The notes below the pieces were generated by a model. It did not search any database, was not told where the DNA came from, and was given only the letters and a program-made list of their open reading frames with translations. A stretch of 64,000 nucleotides of DNA from CAWBFD01 sp963788115 (GTDB lineage Bacteria > Actinomycetota > Thermoleophilia > Solirubrobacterales > 70-9), in NCBI GenBank assembly GCA_963788115.1, contig CAWBFD010000004.1, positions 1,922,001 to 1,986,000 of the forward strand, written 5' to 3'. Position numbers and translations under genes: made by a program. How positions within the stretch are numbered: position 1 is the first letter of the stretch; each line of letters starts with the position of its first letter. Below, piece by piece: positions 17,143-25,457 of this stretch.

Positions 17143-18236
17143 TCGTCTCCCGCGGCAAGGATCTCAGCCGCGATCAGGCGGGCGGCGTCCGGCCGGGCCA
17201 GCGCCGCCGAGGCCGCGCTCATCCGCCTGAGGCGCCGATCGTCGGCGAGCAGCCGGGCCACGGTCGAAGCCAGGCGCCCGGGCGCAAGGTCGTGGTCCTG
17301 GATCACTACGGCCGCGCCCGCGGCGGCCATCCAGTCGGCGTTGGCGTGCTGGTGGCGTCCGGCGGCGTGGGGGTAGGGGACGAGGATGGCGGGCCTTCCG
17401 GCTGCCGCCATCTCGAAGATCGATCCGCCGGCACGAGCCAGCACCAGATCGCAGGCGGCCAGGGGGTCCGCCAGCGTCGGCTCGTACTCGAGCAGCGTGT
17501 AGCGCTCCACTTCCCCGGCGCGCTGCAGCGCAGCCTTCACCTCGGGGTAATCGCGGCGGCCGCTGACGTGGATCACGTGGAAGTTCCGTTGGGACGTTGA
17601 GCCCTGACCGCCATCGGCGAACGCCGCGAGCGCCACCAGGTTGAGCGACCGCGCCCCCTGGCTCCCCCCGAACACCAGCAGGCACCGCTTCTCCGATTGG
17701 ATGCCGAAGCGACGACGGGCTGCCTCGCGATCGGTCTGGAGGATGGCCGCCGGGACCGGGCGGCCGGTGACCAGGTAGCGCTGGCCGTCGCGGCCCGGGA
17801 TCGGGAAGGCGAGGCAGACGCGGCGGGCGCGCCTCGCGAGCAGCCGGTTTGCGAGGCCGAGACGGCGGTCGGCCTCGGTCAGCACCAGGGGCAGCCCGAG
17901 CGAGATCGCGGCCACCCCGGCCGGCCCAGCCACGTATCCCCCTCCTCCCATGACGACCTCGGCGCCACGACGACGAAGCACCCTCCTCGCACGCGGAACC
18001 GCCGCCGCCGCGAGGGCCGCGCCGCGAGCTGCCTTCAGCGGGTTGCGGCGGTCGAGCCCCTGAACGTCGACCAGATCGATCTCATAGCCGGCCGGCGGCA
18101 CCAGCTCGGCCTCCACCCGTCCCCGAGCACCGAGAAACGAGACCTCAGCGCCCTCAGCCCGTAGCGCGTCGGCGACGGCGAGCGCCGGAACGACGTGCCC
18201 GGCGGTTCCCCCCGCCGCGATCACGACCCTTGCCAC
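17139..18236 (-). CDS. murG: UDP-GlcNAc--undecaprenyl-pyrophosphoryl-MurNAc-pentapeptide transferase
   Basis: MurG makes lipid II from lipid I at the inner membrane face. The GTG start at 18234-18236 gives VARVVIAAGGTAGHVVPALA, the conserved N-terminal glycine loop. Other motifs seen are MGGGGYVAGPAG, VFGGSQGARSLN and the donor site ARAGGSIFEMAAAGRPAILV. The acceptor loop reads LTEADRRLGLANRLLARRA instead of the common EQN form. The 365-residue frame overlaps the ftsW tail by about 80 bp and murC by 4 bp, a tight arrangement typical of coupled division genes. Confidence 0.95.
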   Translation of the reverse strand: MARVVIAAGGTAGHVVPALAVADALRAEGAEVSFLGARGRVEAELVPPAGYEIDLVDVQGLDRRNPLKAARGAALAAAAVPRARRVLRRRGAEVVMGGGGYVAGPAGVAAISLGLPLVLTEADRRLGLANRLLARRARRVCLAFPIPGRDGQRYLVTGRPVPAAILQTDREAARRRFGIQSEKRCLLVFGGSQGARSLNLVALAAFADGGQGSTSQRNFHVIHVSGRRDYPEVKAALQRAGEVERYTLLEYEPTLADPLAACDLVLARAGGSIFEMAAAGRPAILVPYPHAAGRHQHANADWMAAAGAAVVIQDHDLAPGRLASTVARLLADDRRLRRMSAASAALARPDAARLIAAEILAAGDE

Positions 18237-19482
18237 GGTTGCTCGAGCTCCTCCTCCTCGTGGTCGCCCCTGTGGGCTTCGCACCGCTGACGACGCGCAG
18301 TCTGGCACCGCCGCTGGTCGCGGGGCGGGCTTGGACTCCGGCGGTTCCGCCCGCGGCGATGTTAAGCAGCAGGCCGACCGCCGCGAGCAGCACCAGCATG
18401 CTCGAGTTCCCGTAGGAGACGAACGGCAGCGGCACCCCGGTCAACGGCGCCAGGCCGAGCACGGCGAACAGGTTGATCGTCGCCTGGACCATCACCATCG
18501 ACGTGAGCCCGGCGGCAAGCAGCTTCCCGTACCGGTCGCGGGCGCGCTGGGCCGTGCGCAGCCCGGCGTAGCCGAACATCCCGTAGAGGCCGATCAGCAT
18601 CGCCATTCCGGCCAGCCCGAGCTCCTCGCCGATCACCGCGGCGATCATGTCGGTATGGGCCTCGGGCAGGTAGAAGGCCTTCTGCAGGCTCTCCCCCAGC
18701 CCAACACCGAAGATCCCTCCCGAGCCCAGCGCGAGCTTCGCCTGGATCGCCTGGAAGCCTGCCCCACCGGGATCGGTGGCGGGGTCGAGGAAGCCGGTGA
18801 ACCTGGCCACCCGGTAGGGCTCGATCAGGATGGCGAGGATGACGACGGCGGCGAGCACGCCCCCGAGCAGCGCCAGATTTCGCATCTGCACGCCGGCGCA
18901 GACGAGCAGTGCGGCCGCGCTCAGGCAGATCACCATCGTGGTTCCCAGGTCGGGCTCGACCACGACCAGCAGGCAAACGAGCCCGACCACGGCCAGGAAC
19001 GGCCCCAGCTCCTCGATCGACCGCACCATGCGCGGCCTCGTGGTCAGCAGGTAGACGCCGTAGAGCACAACCGCGATCTTTGCGACCTCCGAGGGTTGCA
19101 CCTGGACGAGGCCCGCCCCGATCCAGCGCTGGGCGCCGTTCGCCTGCATCCCGACCCCGGGGAGGAGCACCGCGACCAGCAGGCACACGCTCCCCACCAG
19201 GATCAGCGGGGTCAGCCCGGCGAGGAGGCGCAGCCCATGTCTGGCCAGCAGGTGCATCACCAGCAGCCCGATGAGCGCGAACGCCACGGTGCGCTTCAGG
19301 TAATAGGCGCTGTCGCCGCTCGACCCGAGCAGCTGCGTGGTCGAGCTGGCGCTGAACACCATCACGACCCCGAATGCGAGCAGGCAGAGCGTCGCGGTCA
19401 GGAGCAGCGAGTACTCGACCGGCTGCTCCTGGCTGCGGCGGCGGGGACCGATCGCCGACAGCCTCAGCGCCAGGGCCTTCAT
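18154..19482 (-). CDS. ftsW: Septal peptidoglycan polymerase FtsW (SEDS family)
   Basis: FtsW polymerises glycan strands with its partner FtsI. The 442-residue product has about ten hydrophobic membrane segments, the conserved GAQRWIGAG and VQPSEVAKIAVVLY loop, EPDLGTTMV, the EAHTDMIAAVIGEELG motif and the C-terminal PFVSYGNSSMLVLL. After the last helix a cytoplasmic Arg-rich tail of about 60 residues is added, much of it overlapping murG. The start overlaps the murD stop by 4 bp. Confidence 0.95.
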   Translation of the reverse strand: MKALALRLSAIGPRRRSQEQPVEYSLLLTATLCLLAFGVVMVFSASSTTQLLGSSGDSAYYLKRTVAFALIGLLVMHLLARHGLRLLAGLTPLILVGSVCLLVAVLLPGVGMQANGAQRWIGAGLVQVQPSEVAKIAVVLYGVYLLTTRPRMVRSIEELGPFLAVVGLVCLLVVVEPDLGTTMVICLSAAALLVCAGVQMRNLALLGGVLAAVVILAILIEPYRVARFTGFLDPATDPGGAGFQAIQAKLALGSGGIFGVGLGESLQKAFYLPEAHTDMIAAVIGEELGLAGMAMLIGLYGMFGYAGLRTAQRARDRYGKLLAAGLTSMVMVQATINLFAVLGLAPLTGVPLPFVSYGNSSMLVLLAAVGLLLNIAAGGTAGVQARPATSGGARLRVVSGAKPTGATTRRRSSSNRGKGRDRGGGNRRARRSGARRRRRATG

Positions 19483-20855
19483 CCGCCGCCCCCGCCGACC
19501 TGAGCGACCAGCGAGCGGAAGTGCTCGCCGCGCTCCTCGTAGTCGCGGTAGGCGTCGAAGCTGGCGCAGGCGGGCGCCAGCAGGACGACCTGCCCGGGCC
19601 CGGCGGCCGCGGCGGCGGCACGCACCGCATCGGTCAATCCCGCGCAGCGGCGCCTGGAGACGCCTGCCTCCCAGGCCGGGGCGAGATCGAGCTCGAGCCG
19701 GTGGGCGGTCTCGCCGATCAGGTAGCAGGCAACGCAGCGCTCGGCGACGACGGGGGCGAGCTCGGCGAAGCTATCGCCCTTCGAGCTGCCGCCGAGGATC
19801 GCGTGGACGCCGCCGGGAAAGGACTCGAGGGCCGCGCGGGCGGCGCTGACGTTGGTCGCCTTCGAGTCGTTGATGTAGGCCACACCGCCGATCTCCGCAA
19901 TCCGCTCGAGCCGATGGGGAACGCCTGGGAATGTCCGCAGACCCTCGGCGACCGCGTCGCGGTCGATCCCCATCGCCAGAGCGGCGGCGGCGGCGGCCAT
20001 CGCGTTCTCGACGTTGTGGCGGCCGAGCAGCCGCAGTTCCGACACACGCAGCAGGGGCTCGTCGGCGGCGAAGATCGTTGACTCCGCAAGGTGGAGCTCG
20101 CAGTCGGCGCCGGGCTCCCGGCAGAAGCCGATCCGCCGCCCGCACCCGCCGAGGTCCCGGTCCCGCAGAGCCGGGTCGGAGCCGTTGAAGACCGCGAAGT
20201 CGTCGTTGCCCTGGTTGGCGAAGATGCGGAGCTTCGCCGCCAGGTAGGCGTCGAAGCTGCCGTGGCGATCGAGGTGGTCCGGCGTCGCATTGAGGATCAC
20301 CGCGCACTCGGGGGCAAGGGTCTCCGAGTCCTCGAGCTGGAAGCTCGAGCACTCGCAGACCACCGTCGCGTCGTCCGAAACGTGGCCGACCAGCGCCGCG
20401 AGCGGCGTGCCGACGTTGCCGGCTACCGCTACCGGCTCGCCGGCTGTGCGCCAGACGTGGCCGCAGAGCTCGGTCACGGTCGTCTTCCCGTTGGTCCCGG
20501 TCACCGCCACGAACCGGTTGGGGAGTAGCCGCCAGCCGAGCTCGAGCTCGCCGATGACCGAGCGCCCGCGCTCGAGCGCGGCGGCGACCACGGGCGCCTC
20601 ACGGGGGACCCCCGGGCTCTTGACGACGGCACGAGCCCGCTCGAGGAGGTCGATCCCTTGACCATCCAGACTGACTTCGACGCCTGCATCCCGAAGCCCT
20701 TCCGCGCCCTCGGGCGAGCCCGCGTCGACCCCCAGCACCTCCTCCCCGCGCTCGGCGAGCAGACGCGCCGCCGCCTGGCCCGATCGGGCGAGGCCCACGA
20801 CCAGATACGGCCCCTCGGGCAGGGGAGGGCGGGGCTTAAGGGGTGTCTCGCGCAC
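19479..20855 (-). CDS. murD: UDP-N-acetylmuramoyl-L-alanine--D-glutamate ligase
   Basis: MurD adds D-glutamate to the stem peptide. The GTG start at 20853-20855 gives VRETPLKPRPPLPEGPYLVV, which places the Rossmann motif VVGLARSGQAAARLL early, as normal; the open frame upstream lacks homology. The P-loop VTGTNGKTTVTEL, NATPDHLDRHGS, INDSKATNVSAARAAL and the C-terminal LLAPACASFDAYRDYEERG are all present. Between murD and mraY a plus-strand VOC gene is inserted, so murD and the genes below it may need their own promoter. Confidence 0.96.
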   Translation of the reverse strand: MRETPLKPRPPLPEGPYLVVGLARSGQAAARLLAERGEEVLGVDAGSPEGAEGLRDAGVEVSLDGQGIDLLERARAVVKSPGVPREAPVVAAALERGRSVIGELELGWRLLPNRFVAVTGTNGKTTVTELCGHVWRTAGEPVAVAGNVGTPLAALVGHVSDDATVVCECSSFQLEDSETLAPECAVILNATPDHLDRHGSFDAYLAAKLRIFANQGNDDFAVFNGSDPALRDRDLGGCGRRIGFCREPGADCELHLAESTIFAADEPLLRVSELRLLGRHNVENAMAAAAAALAMGIDRDAVAEGLRTFPGVPHRLERIAEIGGVAYINDSKATNVSAARAALESFPGGVHAILGGSSKGDSFAELAPVVAERCVACYLIGETAHRLELDLAPAWEAGVSRRRCAGLTDAVRAAAAAAGPGQVVLLAPACASFDAYRDYEERGEHFRSLVAQVGGGGG

Positions 20856-20998
20856 GCGTCTAGATTCGCACCGGAGCGGCCGGTGCCTCCCGACCACGCC
20901 CAGCCGGCTCGACGAACCGCGTTTTCGCCCCACCCCCCGGAGCGAAAACGCAGTTGGACGCCCCTTGGCGGCTGGGATCGAGTCTTTAGAGTGAGCGT

Positions 20999-21439
20999 GT
21001 GGCCGAGAAGCCCCGACTGGTCGGGATGAACCACATCGCGCTGGAGGTGGGCGACCTCGACGAGGCGCTTGCTTTCTACGGCCGCGTCTTCGACGTCGAG
21101 ATGCGGGGGCGGATTCCGGGAATGGCCTTCATCGACATGGGCGATCAGTTCCTGGCGCTGTCCGAGGGTCGCGCGCAGCCGCCCGACCGGGATCGACACT
21201 TCGGCTTGGTCGTCGACGACAAGGAGGCCACTCGGGCAGCGCTCGAAGCCGCCGGCGCCGAGATCCTCCCGGGCCGCGGCCTCGATTTCCGCGATCCCTG
21301 GGGCAACCACATCCAGGTCGTCGAGTACGGCGACATCCAGTTCACCAAGGCGCCCGCCATCCTGGGCGGGATGGGCCTCGATCATCTGGAGAAGACCCCG
21401 AGCGCGCTCGAGGAACTGCGGGAGAAGGGGCTCGGCTGA
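20999..21439 (+). CDS. VOC-superfamily (glyoxalase/dioxygenase fold) protein
   Basis: A 146-residue product with a GTG start. It has a single VOC unit: MNHIALEVGDLDEALAFYGR opens the fold, HFGLVVDDKEATRAALEAAG the second half, and FRDPWGNHIQVVEYGD ends it. His in NHIAL and Glu in VVEYGD are the usual metal ligands, so a metal-dependent enzyme or binding protein is possible; the substrate is unknown. It lies on the opposite strand inside the cell wall cluster between murD and mraY and converges with mraY (20-bp gap). Confidence 0.85.
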   Translation: MAEKPRLVGMNHIALEVGDLDEALAFYGRVFDVEMRGRIPGMAFIDMGDQFLALSEGRAQPPDRDRHFGLVVDDKEATRAALEAAGAEILPGRGLDFRDPWGNHIQVVEYGDIQFTKAPAILGGMGLDHLEKTPSALEELREKGLG

Positions 21440-21459
21440 GTCCTATTCGCGCTTGAGCC

Positions 21460-22479
21460 TCACCCCAGGCTGTTCTGAAACAGCACGTAGCCGATCCCGG
21501 CGCAGACGGCGGCGATGATCCAGAAGCGGAGCATGATCTTCGTCTCCGACCATGCGAGCATCTCGAAGTGATGGTGAACCGGGGCCATCAGCAGCACCCG
21601 GCGACGGAACAGCTTGAAGCTCGCCACCTGGACCGCGACCGACAGGGCCTCGATCACGAAGATGCCGCCCAGGACCACCAGCAGGAGCTCGGTCTGGGTC
21701 ATCACGGCGAAGGCACCGATCGCCGCCCCGAGGCCGAGCGAGCCGGTGTCCCCCATGAAGATCGAGGCGGGGAAGGCGTTGAACCAAAGGAACCCGATGC
21801 ATGCCCCGATGAAGCAGGCGGCCAGCAGCGCCAGCCCCTCCTGGCCGGTGGTGATGGTGATCGCCATGTAGGCGAGGAGGACGATCGCGCAGGATCCAGC
21901 CGCGAGCCCGTCGAGTCCGTCCGTGAGGTTGACCGCATTCGAGGCTCCGGCGATCACCAGAAAGACCAGGACCAGATACGCGACCGGGCCGATCTCGATC
22001 TCGCCGCCGAAGATCCGTGAGCGGATGGTCGGGTCCAGCTCGACGACCTCGATCGCCACGTACCAGAGCGCGACCGCGAGCCCGATCTGTGCGAGCAGCT
22101 TCCAGCGCGCGCTGATCCCCAGGGAGCGGTGCTTGGTGACCTTGATCGCGTCGTCGGCGAACCCCAAAGCCGCTGCGCCGACGGCGACGCCGAACACCGC
22201 CAGGCTCTGGGTGTCGCGCTCCGATAGCACCACGTAGGGGACGGCGATCGCCAGGAACACGATCAGCCCGCCCATGGTCGGGGTCCCGGCCTTGGCGTGA
22301 TGACCCTCCGGCCCCTCCTCGCGGATCTGCTGGCCGAACTCCTTCAGGCGCAGGTACTCGATGAACCTCGGGCCGAGGAAGATCGTGATCAGCATCGCCG
22401 CCATCCCGGCGATCAGCACCTCGCCGCGGTCGATCGCCGCCGACGCGACCTCGTTCTCGAGTTGAGCGGCTAAGAGCAC
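21460..22479 (-). CDS. mraY: Phospho-N-acetylmuramoyl-pentapeptide transferase
   Basis: MraY attaches the muramyl pentapeptide to undecaprenyl phosphate, giving lipid I. The 339-residue polytopic membrane protein has about ten hydrophobic helices and the catalytic motifs FADDAIKVTKHRS, NLTDGLDGLAAG, FMGDTGSLGLG and APVHHHFE. It starts with GTG at 22477-22479, directly beside the murF stop codon, so the two are read as one message. Confidence 0.97.
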   Translation of the reverse strand: MLLAAQLENEVASAAIDRGEVLIAGMAAMLITIFLGPRFIEYLRLKEFGQQIREEGPEGHHAKAGTPTMGGLIVFLAIAVPYVVLSERDTQSLAVFGVAVGAAALGFADDAIKVTKHRSLGISARWKLLAQIGLAVALWYVAIEVVELDPTIRSRIFGGEIEIGPVAYLVLVFLVIAGASNAVNLTDGLDGLAAGSCAIVLLAYMAITITTGQEGLALLAACFIGACIGFLWFNAFPASIFMGDTGSLGLGAAIGAFAVMTQTELLLVVLGGIFVIEALSVAVQVASFKLFRRRVLLMAPVHHHFEMLAWSETKIMLRFWIIAAVCAGIGYVLFQNSLG

Positions 22480-23829
22480 TTATGATCGCCGGGCGACCAG
22501 CTCGTCGGCCACGAGCTCGAGCCCAACGGATCGCGAGCCCTTGATCAGGATCGCGTCACGCGGTTCCAGCATGCGATCCGCCAGGACCACCGCATCCTCG
22601 GCGCTCGGCGCCCAGGCGTCGGGGGCGTACTCCCGCGCGAGCTCGCCGACGCCGACCATCGGACCGATGCCGAGGCTGCGAGCGTGGGCGCCAACCTCGC
22701 GGTGATAGGTGTCCGCGTTCGGCCCGAGCTCCTTCATCTCGCCCAGCACCGCCACCCGCCTGCCGGCGGAGCTCATCGTGGCCAGGTGGTCGAGCGCGGC
22801 GCGCATCGACATCGGGTTTGCGTTGTAGCAGTCGTTCACGAGCACGATGCCGCCGGGCAGCTCGATCAACTCGCCTCGCAGGCGCGAGAAGGTTATCCGC
22901 GGCGCCCGACGCGCCATCTCGCCCAGCGGCGCGTCGAGTGCGATCCCGATCGAGATCGCGCAGGTGGCGTTCGTGAGGTTGTGGGCCTGGGTGAACGGGA
23001 ACCGGAAGCGACGTGAGCCCGCCGGGGTGGCGATCACGGCTTCCGTCTCCCGGCCGTCGACTGAGGACTCCACCGCGAAGACGTCGCCGCCAGGGCCGAA
23101 GGTGATCGTCACCAGCTGGTCGTGGAGGTGAGGAGCAAGCGCCTCAGCATCGGCCGGGATCACCGCGCGCCCCGCGGGGCCGAGCCCGGCCAGGATCTCC
23201 GCCTTCGCCTCAGCGATCGCCTCCAGCGTCCCCAGGAGCTCCAGGTGAACCGGCCCCACGTTTGTGACCGCGGCCACGTCGGGCTCGGCGATCTCACACA
23301 GCTCGGCGATCTGGCCGATGCCCCGCATCGCCATCTCCAGCACCAGGACCTCGGTCTCGATCGGCGCCTCGAGGATCGCCAGCGGCAATCCGATCTCGGT
23401 GTTGAAGTTCTCGCGGCTCGCGTGGACTCGCATGGGGAGGATCGAGCGGGCGATGTCCTTGACCGAGGTCTTTCCGGTCGAGCCCGTGATCCCCACCGCC
23501 GGGCACGCCAGCTCGCGCCGCCAGGCGCGCGCGAGGAGCTGCAACGAGCGCAGCGGGTCCGCGCTCGCCAGCACCCACGCGTCGCGGTCGAGCCCGGTCA
23601 GCTCCGCTGCGTGCTCATGACCGACGATCGCGCCCCAAGCCCCGGCCTCGACCGCCTCCGCCACGAACCGCCCCCCGTCGTCGCGCTCGCCGCGGAGCCC
23701 AACGAAGAGGTCGCCCCCTCGTACCTGGCGAGAGTCGATCACGCAACGCTCGGGGCGCCCGCCCGTACCGGCTGCCACCACCTCCGCCAGCGCCTCGGCG
23801 GCGATTCGCTCGGGCGCGAGCTCGATCAC
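22480..23829 (-). CDS. murF: UDP-N-acetylmuramoyl-tripeptide--D-alanyl-D-alanine ligase
   Basis: MurF adds D-Ala-D-Ala to complete the pentapeptide. The 449-residue product (GTG start) has the N-terminal domain with CVIDSRQVRGGDLFVGLRGE, the P-loop GITGSTGKTSVKDIARS, TEIGLPLAILEAP and NDCYNANPMSMRAALDHLA. It is the gene after murE; the 76-bp gap between them holds a strong inverted repeat that could tune read-through. Confidence 0.97.
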   Translation of the reverse strand: MIELAPERIAAEALAEVVAAGTGGRPERCVIDSRQVRGGDLFVGLRGERDDGGRFVAEAVEAGAWGAIVGHEHAAELTGLDRDAWVLASADPLRSLQLLARAWRRELACPAVGITGSTGKTSVKDIARSILPMRVHASRENFNTEIGLPLAILEAPIETEVLVLEMAMRGIGQIAELCEIAEPDVAAVTNVGPVHLELLGTLEAIAEAKAEILAGLGPAGRAVIPADAEALAPHLHDQLVTITFGPGGDVFAVESSVDGRETEAVIATPAGSRRFRFPFTQAHNLTNATCAISIGIALDAPLGEMARRAPRITFSRLRGELIELPGGIVLVNDCYNANPMSMRAALDHLATMSSAGRRVAVLGEMKELGPNADTYHREVGAHARSLGIGPMVGVGELAREYAPDAWAPSAEDAVVLADRMLEPRDAILIKGSRSVGLELVADELVARRS

Positions 23830-23831
23830 TT

Positions 23832-23906
23832 GTGGTGCCTCTCATGACGTTTGAGCTGAAGCGTCTGGGGCCGCCGTTTCGGGTTTAACGTTGTGAGAGG
23901 CACCAC
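23832..23906. repeat. Inverted repeat between murE and murF
   Basis: Arms gtggtgcctctcatgacgt (23832-23850) and acgttgtgagaggcaccac (23888-23906) pair at 17 of 19 positions, including 13 uninterrupted outer pairs, with a 37-bp loop. The right arm touches the murE stop codon and the left arm begins 2 bp from the murF start. It is the only long intercistronic gap in the mraZ-to-mraY run and may act as an attenuator or RNA processing site. Confidence 0.55.
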
Positions 23907-25411
23907 TAGTCGCTGTTGCCCGCGGCGGCGGGCGAGGCGGCGCCGGTGACGCGGCGAAGCTCCTCGCGGGCGACGGCGCGGTCGTCGAAGGGGATCTTGC
24001 GGCCACCCTCGAATTCCTGGCCCTGCTCGTGGCCCTTGCCTGCGATCAGCACCGTGTCGCCGGGGTCGGCGGCGGCGATCGCGAGCGCGATCGCCGCTCG
24101 CCTGTCGGCCTCCACCCTCACCGACGCATCCTCGTCGTTGCCGCCGGCCCCGGGGATCCCGGCGAGGATCTCGGCGATGATCGCGTCCGGATCCTCGGAG
24201 CGGGGGTTGTCGGAGGTGACCACGGCGACATCGGAGAGCCGGGTCGCGATCTCCCCCATCAGCGGGCGCTTGGCGCGGTCGCGGTCACCCCCGGCCCCGA
24301 TGACCGAGATCAGCCTGCCCTCGGTGATCCGCCGCGCCGAGCGCAACACGTTCTCGAGCGAGTCCGGCGTGTGCGCGTAGTCGACCAGCACCGCGAAGGG
24401 CTGCCCCTCATCGACCGGCTCGAGCCGGCCGGGGACGCGAGGGGCGTCGGCGAGAGCCGCGGCGGCGTCGGGGAGCGACACCCCCATCGCGGTCGCGATT
24501 CCGATCGCGCACAGCGCGTTCTCCACGTTGAAATGGCCTGGAAGCGCGGTGGCGACGCTGGCCTGCTGACCATCCGGCCCCACGCAGACGAAGCGCGAGC
24601 CGGCGGCGTCGAAGGACACGTCGACGGCACGATAATCGGCGCCCTCGGCGCCGGACGGGGAGAACGTGAGGCAGTCGAACTCGGCCGCGAGGCGGGTGCC
24701 GTAGGGGTCGTCGAGGTTGACGAGCGCGGTTTGCGCCCGTCCCGAGCTGAACAGCAGGCGCTTGGCCTGGAAGTAGTCCTCCATGTCGGCGTGGAAGTCG
24801 AGATGGTCCTGGGTGAGGTTGGTGAACGCCGCCACCGCGAACCGCACGCCATCGGCTCGCCCAAGCGCCAGCGCGTGTGAGGAGACCTCCATCGCACAGG
24901 CGCGATCCCTCGCGTCCAGCATGCGGCGGAACGTTCGCTGGAGGTCGATCGCCTCCGGAGTCGTCCGCTCCACCTCCTCCTCGACCCCGCCGATCACGCG
25001 CTTCACGGTCCCGAGCAGCCCGGTCTGCGTGCCGGTCCGCTCCAGCATGTGCCGGACGAGGAAGGCCGCGGTCGTCTTGCCGTTGGTGCCGGTGATCCCG
25101 GCGAGCCGCAGCTCAGCCGTCGGGTCGCCCCAGAAGCGCACGGCCGCCGGCGCCATCGCCGCGCGAGCGCTCTCGACCCGAGCCTGGGGAAGGTCGAGGT
25201 CCAGGTGGCGCTCCACCACCAGGGCGGCGGCCCCCCGCTCGGCCGCGGTGGGGGCGAACTCGTGGCCGTCGCTGCGCTCGCCAACGACGCAGAAGAACAG
25301 CGATCCCGGCTCGACCTGCCGGCTGTCGTAGGCAAGGTCGGCGACATGGACGTCGCTGTCGCCGGTCCACTCGGCGACCGCTGTGTCGGCGAGCACGTCG
25401 CGGAACTTCAT
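23906..25411 (-). CDS. murE: UDP-N-acetylmuramoyl-tripeptide synthetase
   Basis: MurE adds the third stem residue. ATG 25411 gives MKFRDVLADTAVAEWTGDSD; codons upstream in frame show no homology. The 501-residue product has LAYDSRQVEPGSLFFCVVGE, the P-loop ITGTNGKTTAAFLVRHML, NLTQDHLDFHADMEDYFQAK and the specificity motif DNPRSEDP. DNPR marks enzymes that add meso-diaminopimelate, predicting an A1-gamma type wall. It lies 46 bp after ftsI. Confidence 0.97.
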   Translation of the reverse strand: MKFRDVLADTAVAEWTGDSDVHVADLAYDSRQVEPGSLFFCVVGERSDGHEFAPTAAERGAAALVVERHLDLDLPQARVESARAAMAPAAVRFWGDPTAELRLAGITGTNGKTTAAFLVRHMLERTGTQTGLLGTVKRVIGGVEEEVERTTPEAIDLQRTFRRMLDARDRACAMEVSSHALALGRADGVRFAVAAFTNLTQDHLDFHADMEDYFQAKRLLFSSGRAQTALVNLDDPYGTRLAAEFDCLTFSPSGAEGADYRAVDVSFDAAGSRFVCVGPDGQQASVATALPGHFNVENALCAIGIATAMGVSLPDAAAALADAPRVPGRLEPVDEGQPFAVLVDYAHTPDSLENVLRSARRITEGRLISVIGAGGDRDRAKRPLMGEIATRLSDVAVVTSDNPRSEDPDAIIAEILAGIPGAGGNDEDASVRVEADRRAAIALAIAAADPGDTVLIAGKGHEQGQEFEGGRKIPFDDRAVAREELRRVTGAASPAAAGNSD

Positions 25412-25457
25412 CGCGGGCGATTCTATGAAGGGTGTTCCGGCTCCTACGTCACAGCGC

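Noticed and set aside
15841..17376. Long plus-strand open frame opposite murC and murG
   Set aside because: Shadow frame; no domain seen and the opposite strand encodes two complete essential enzymes.
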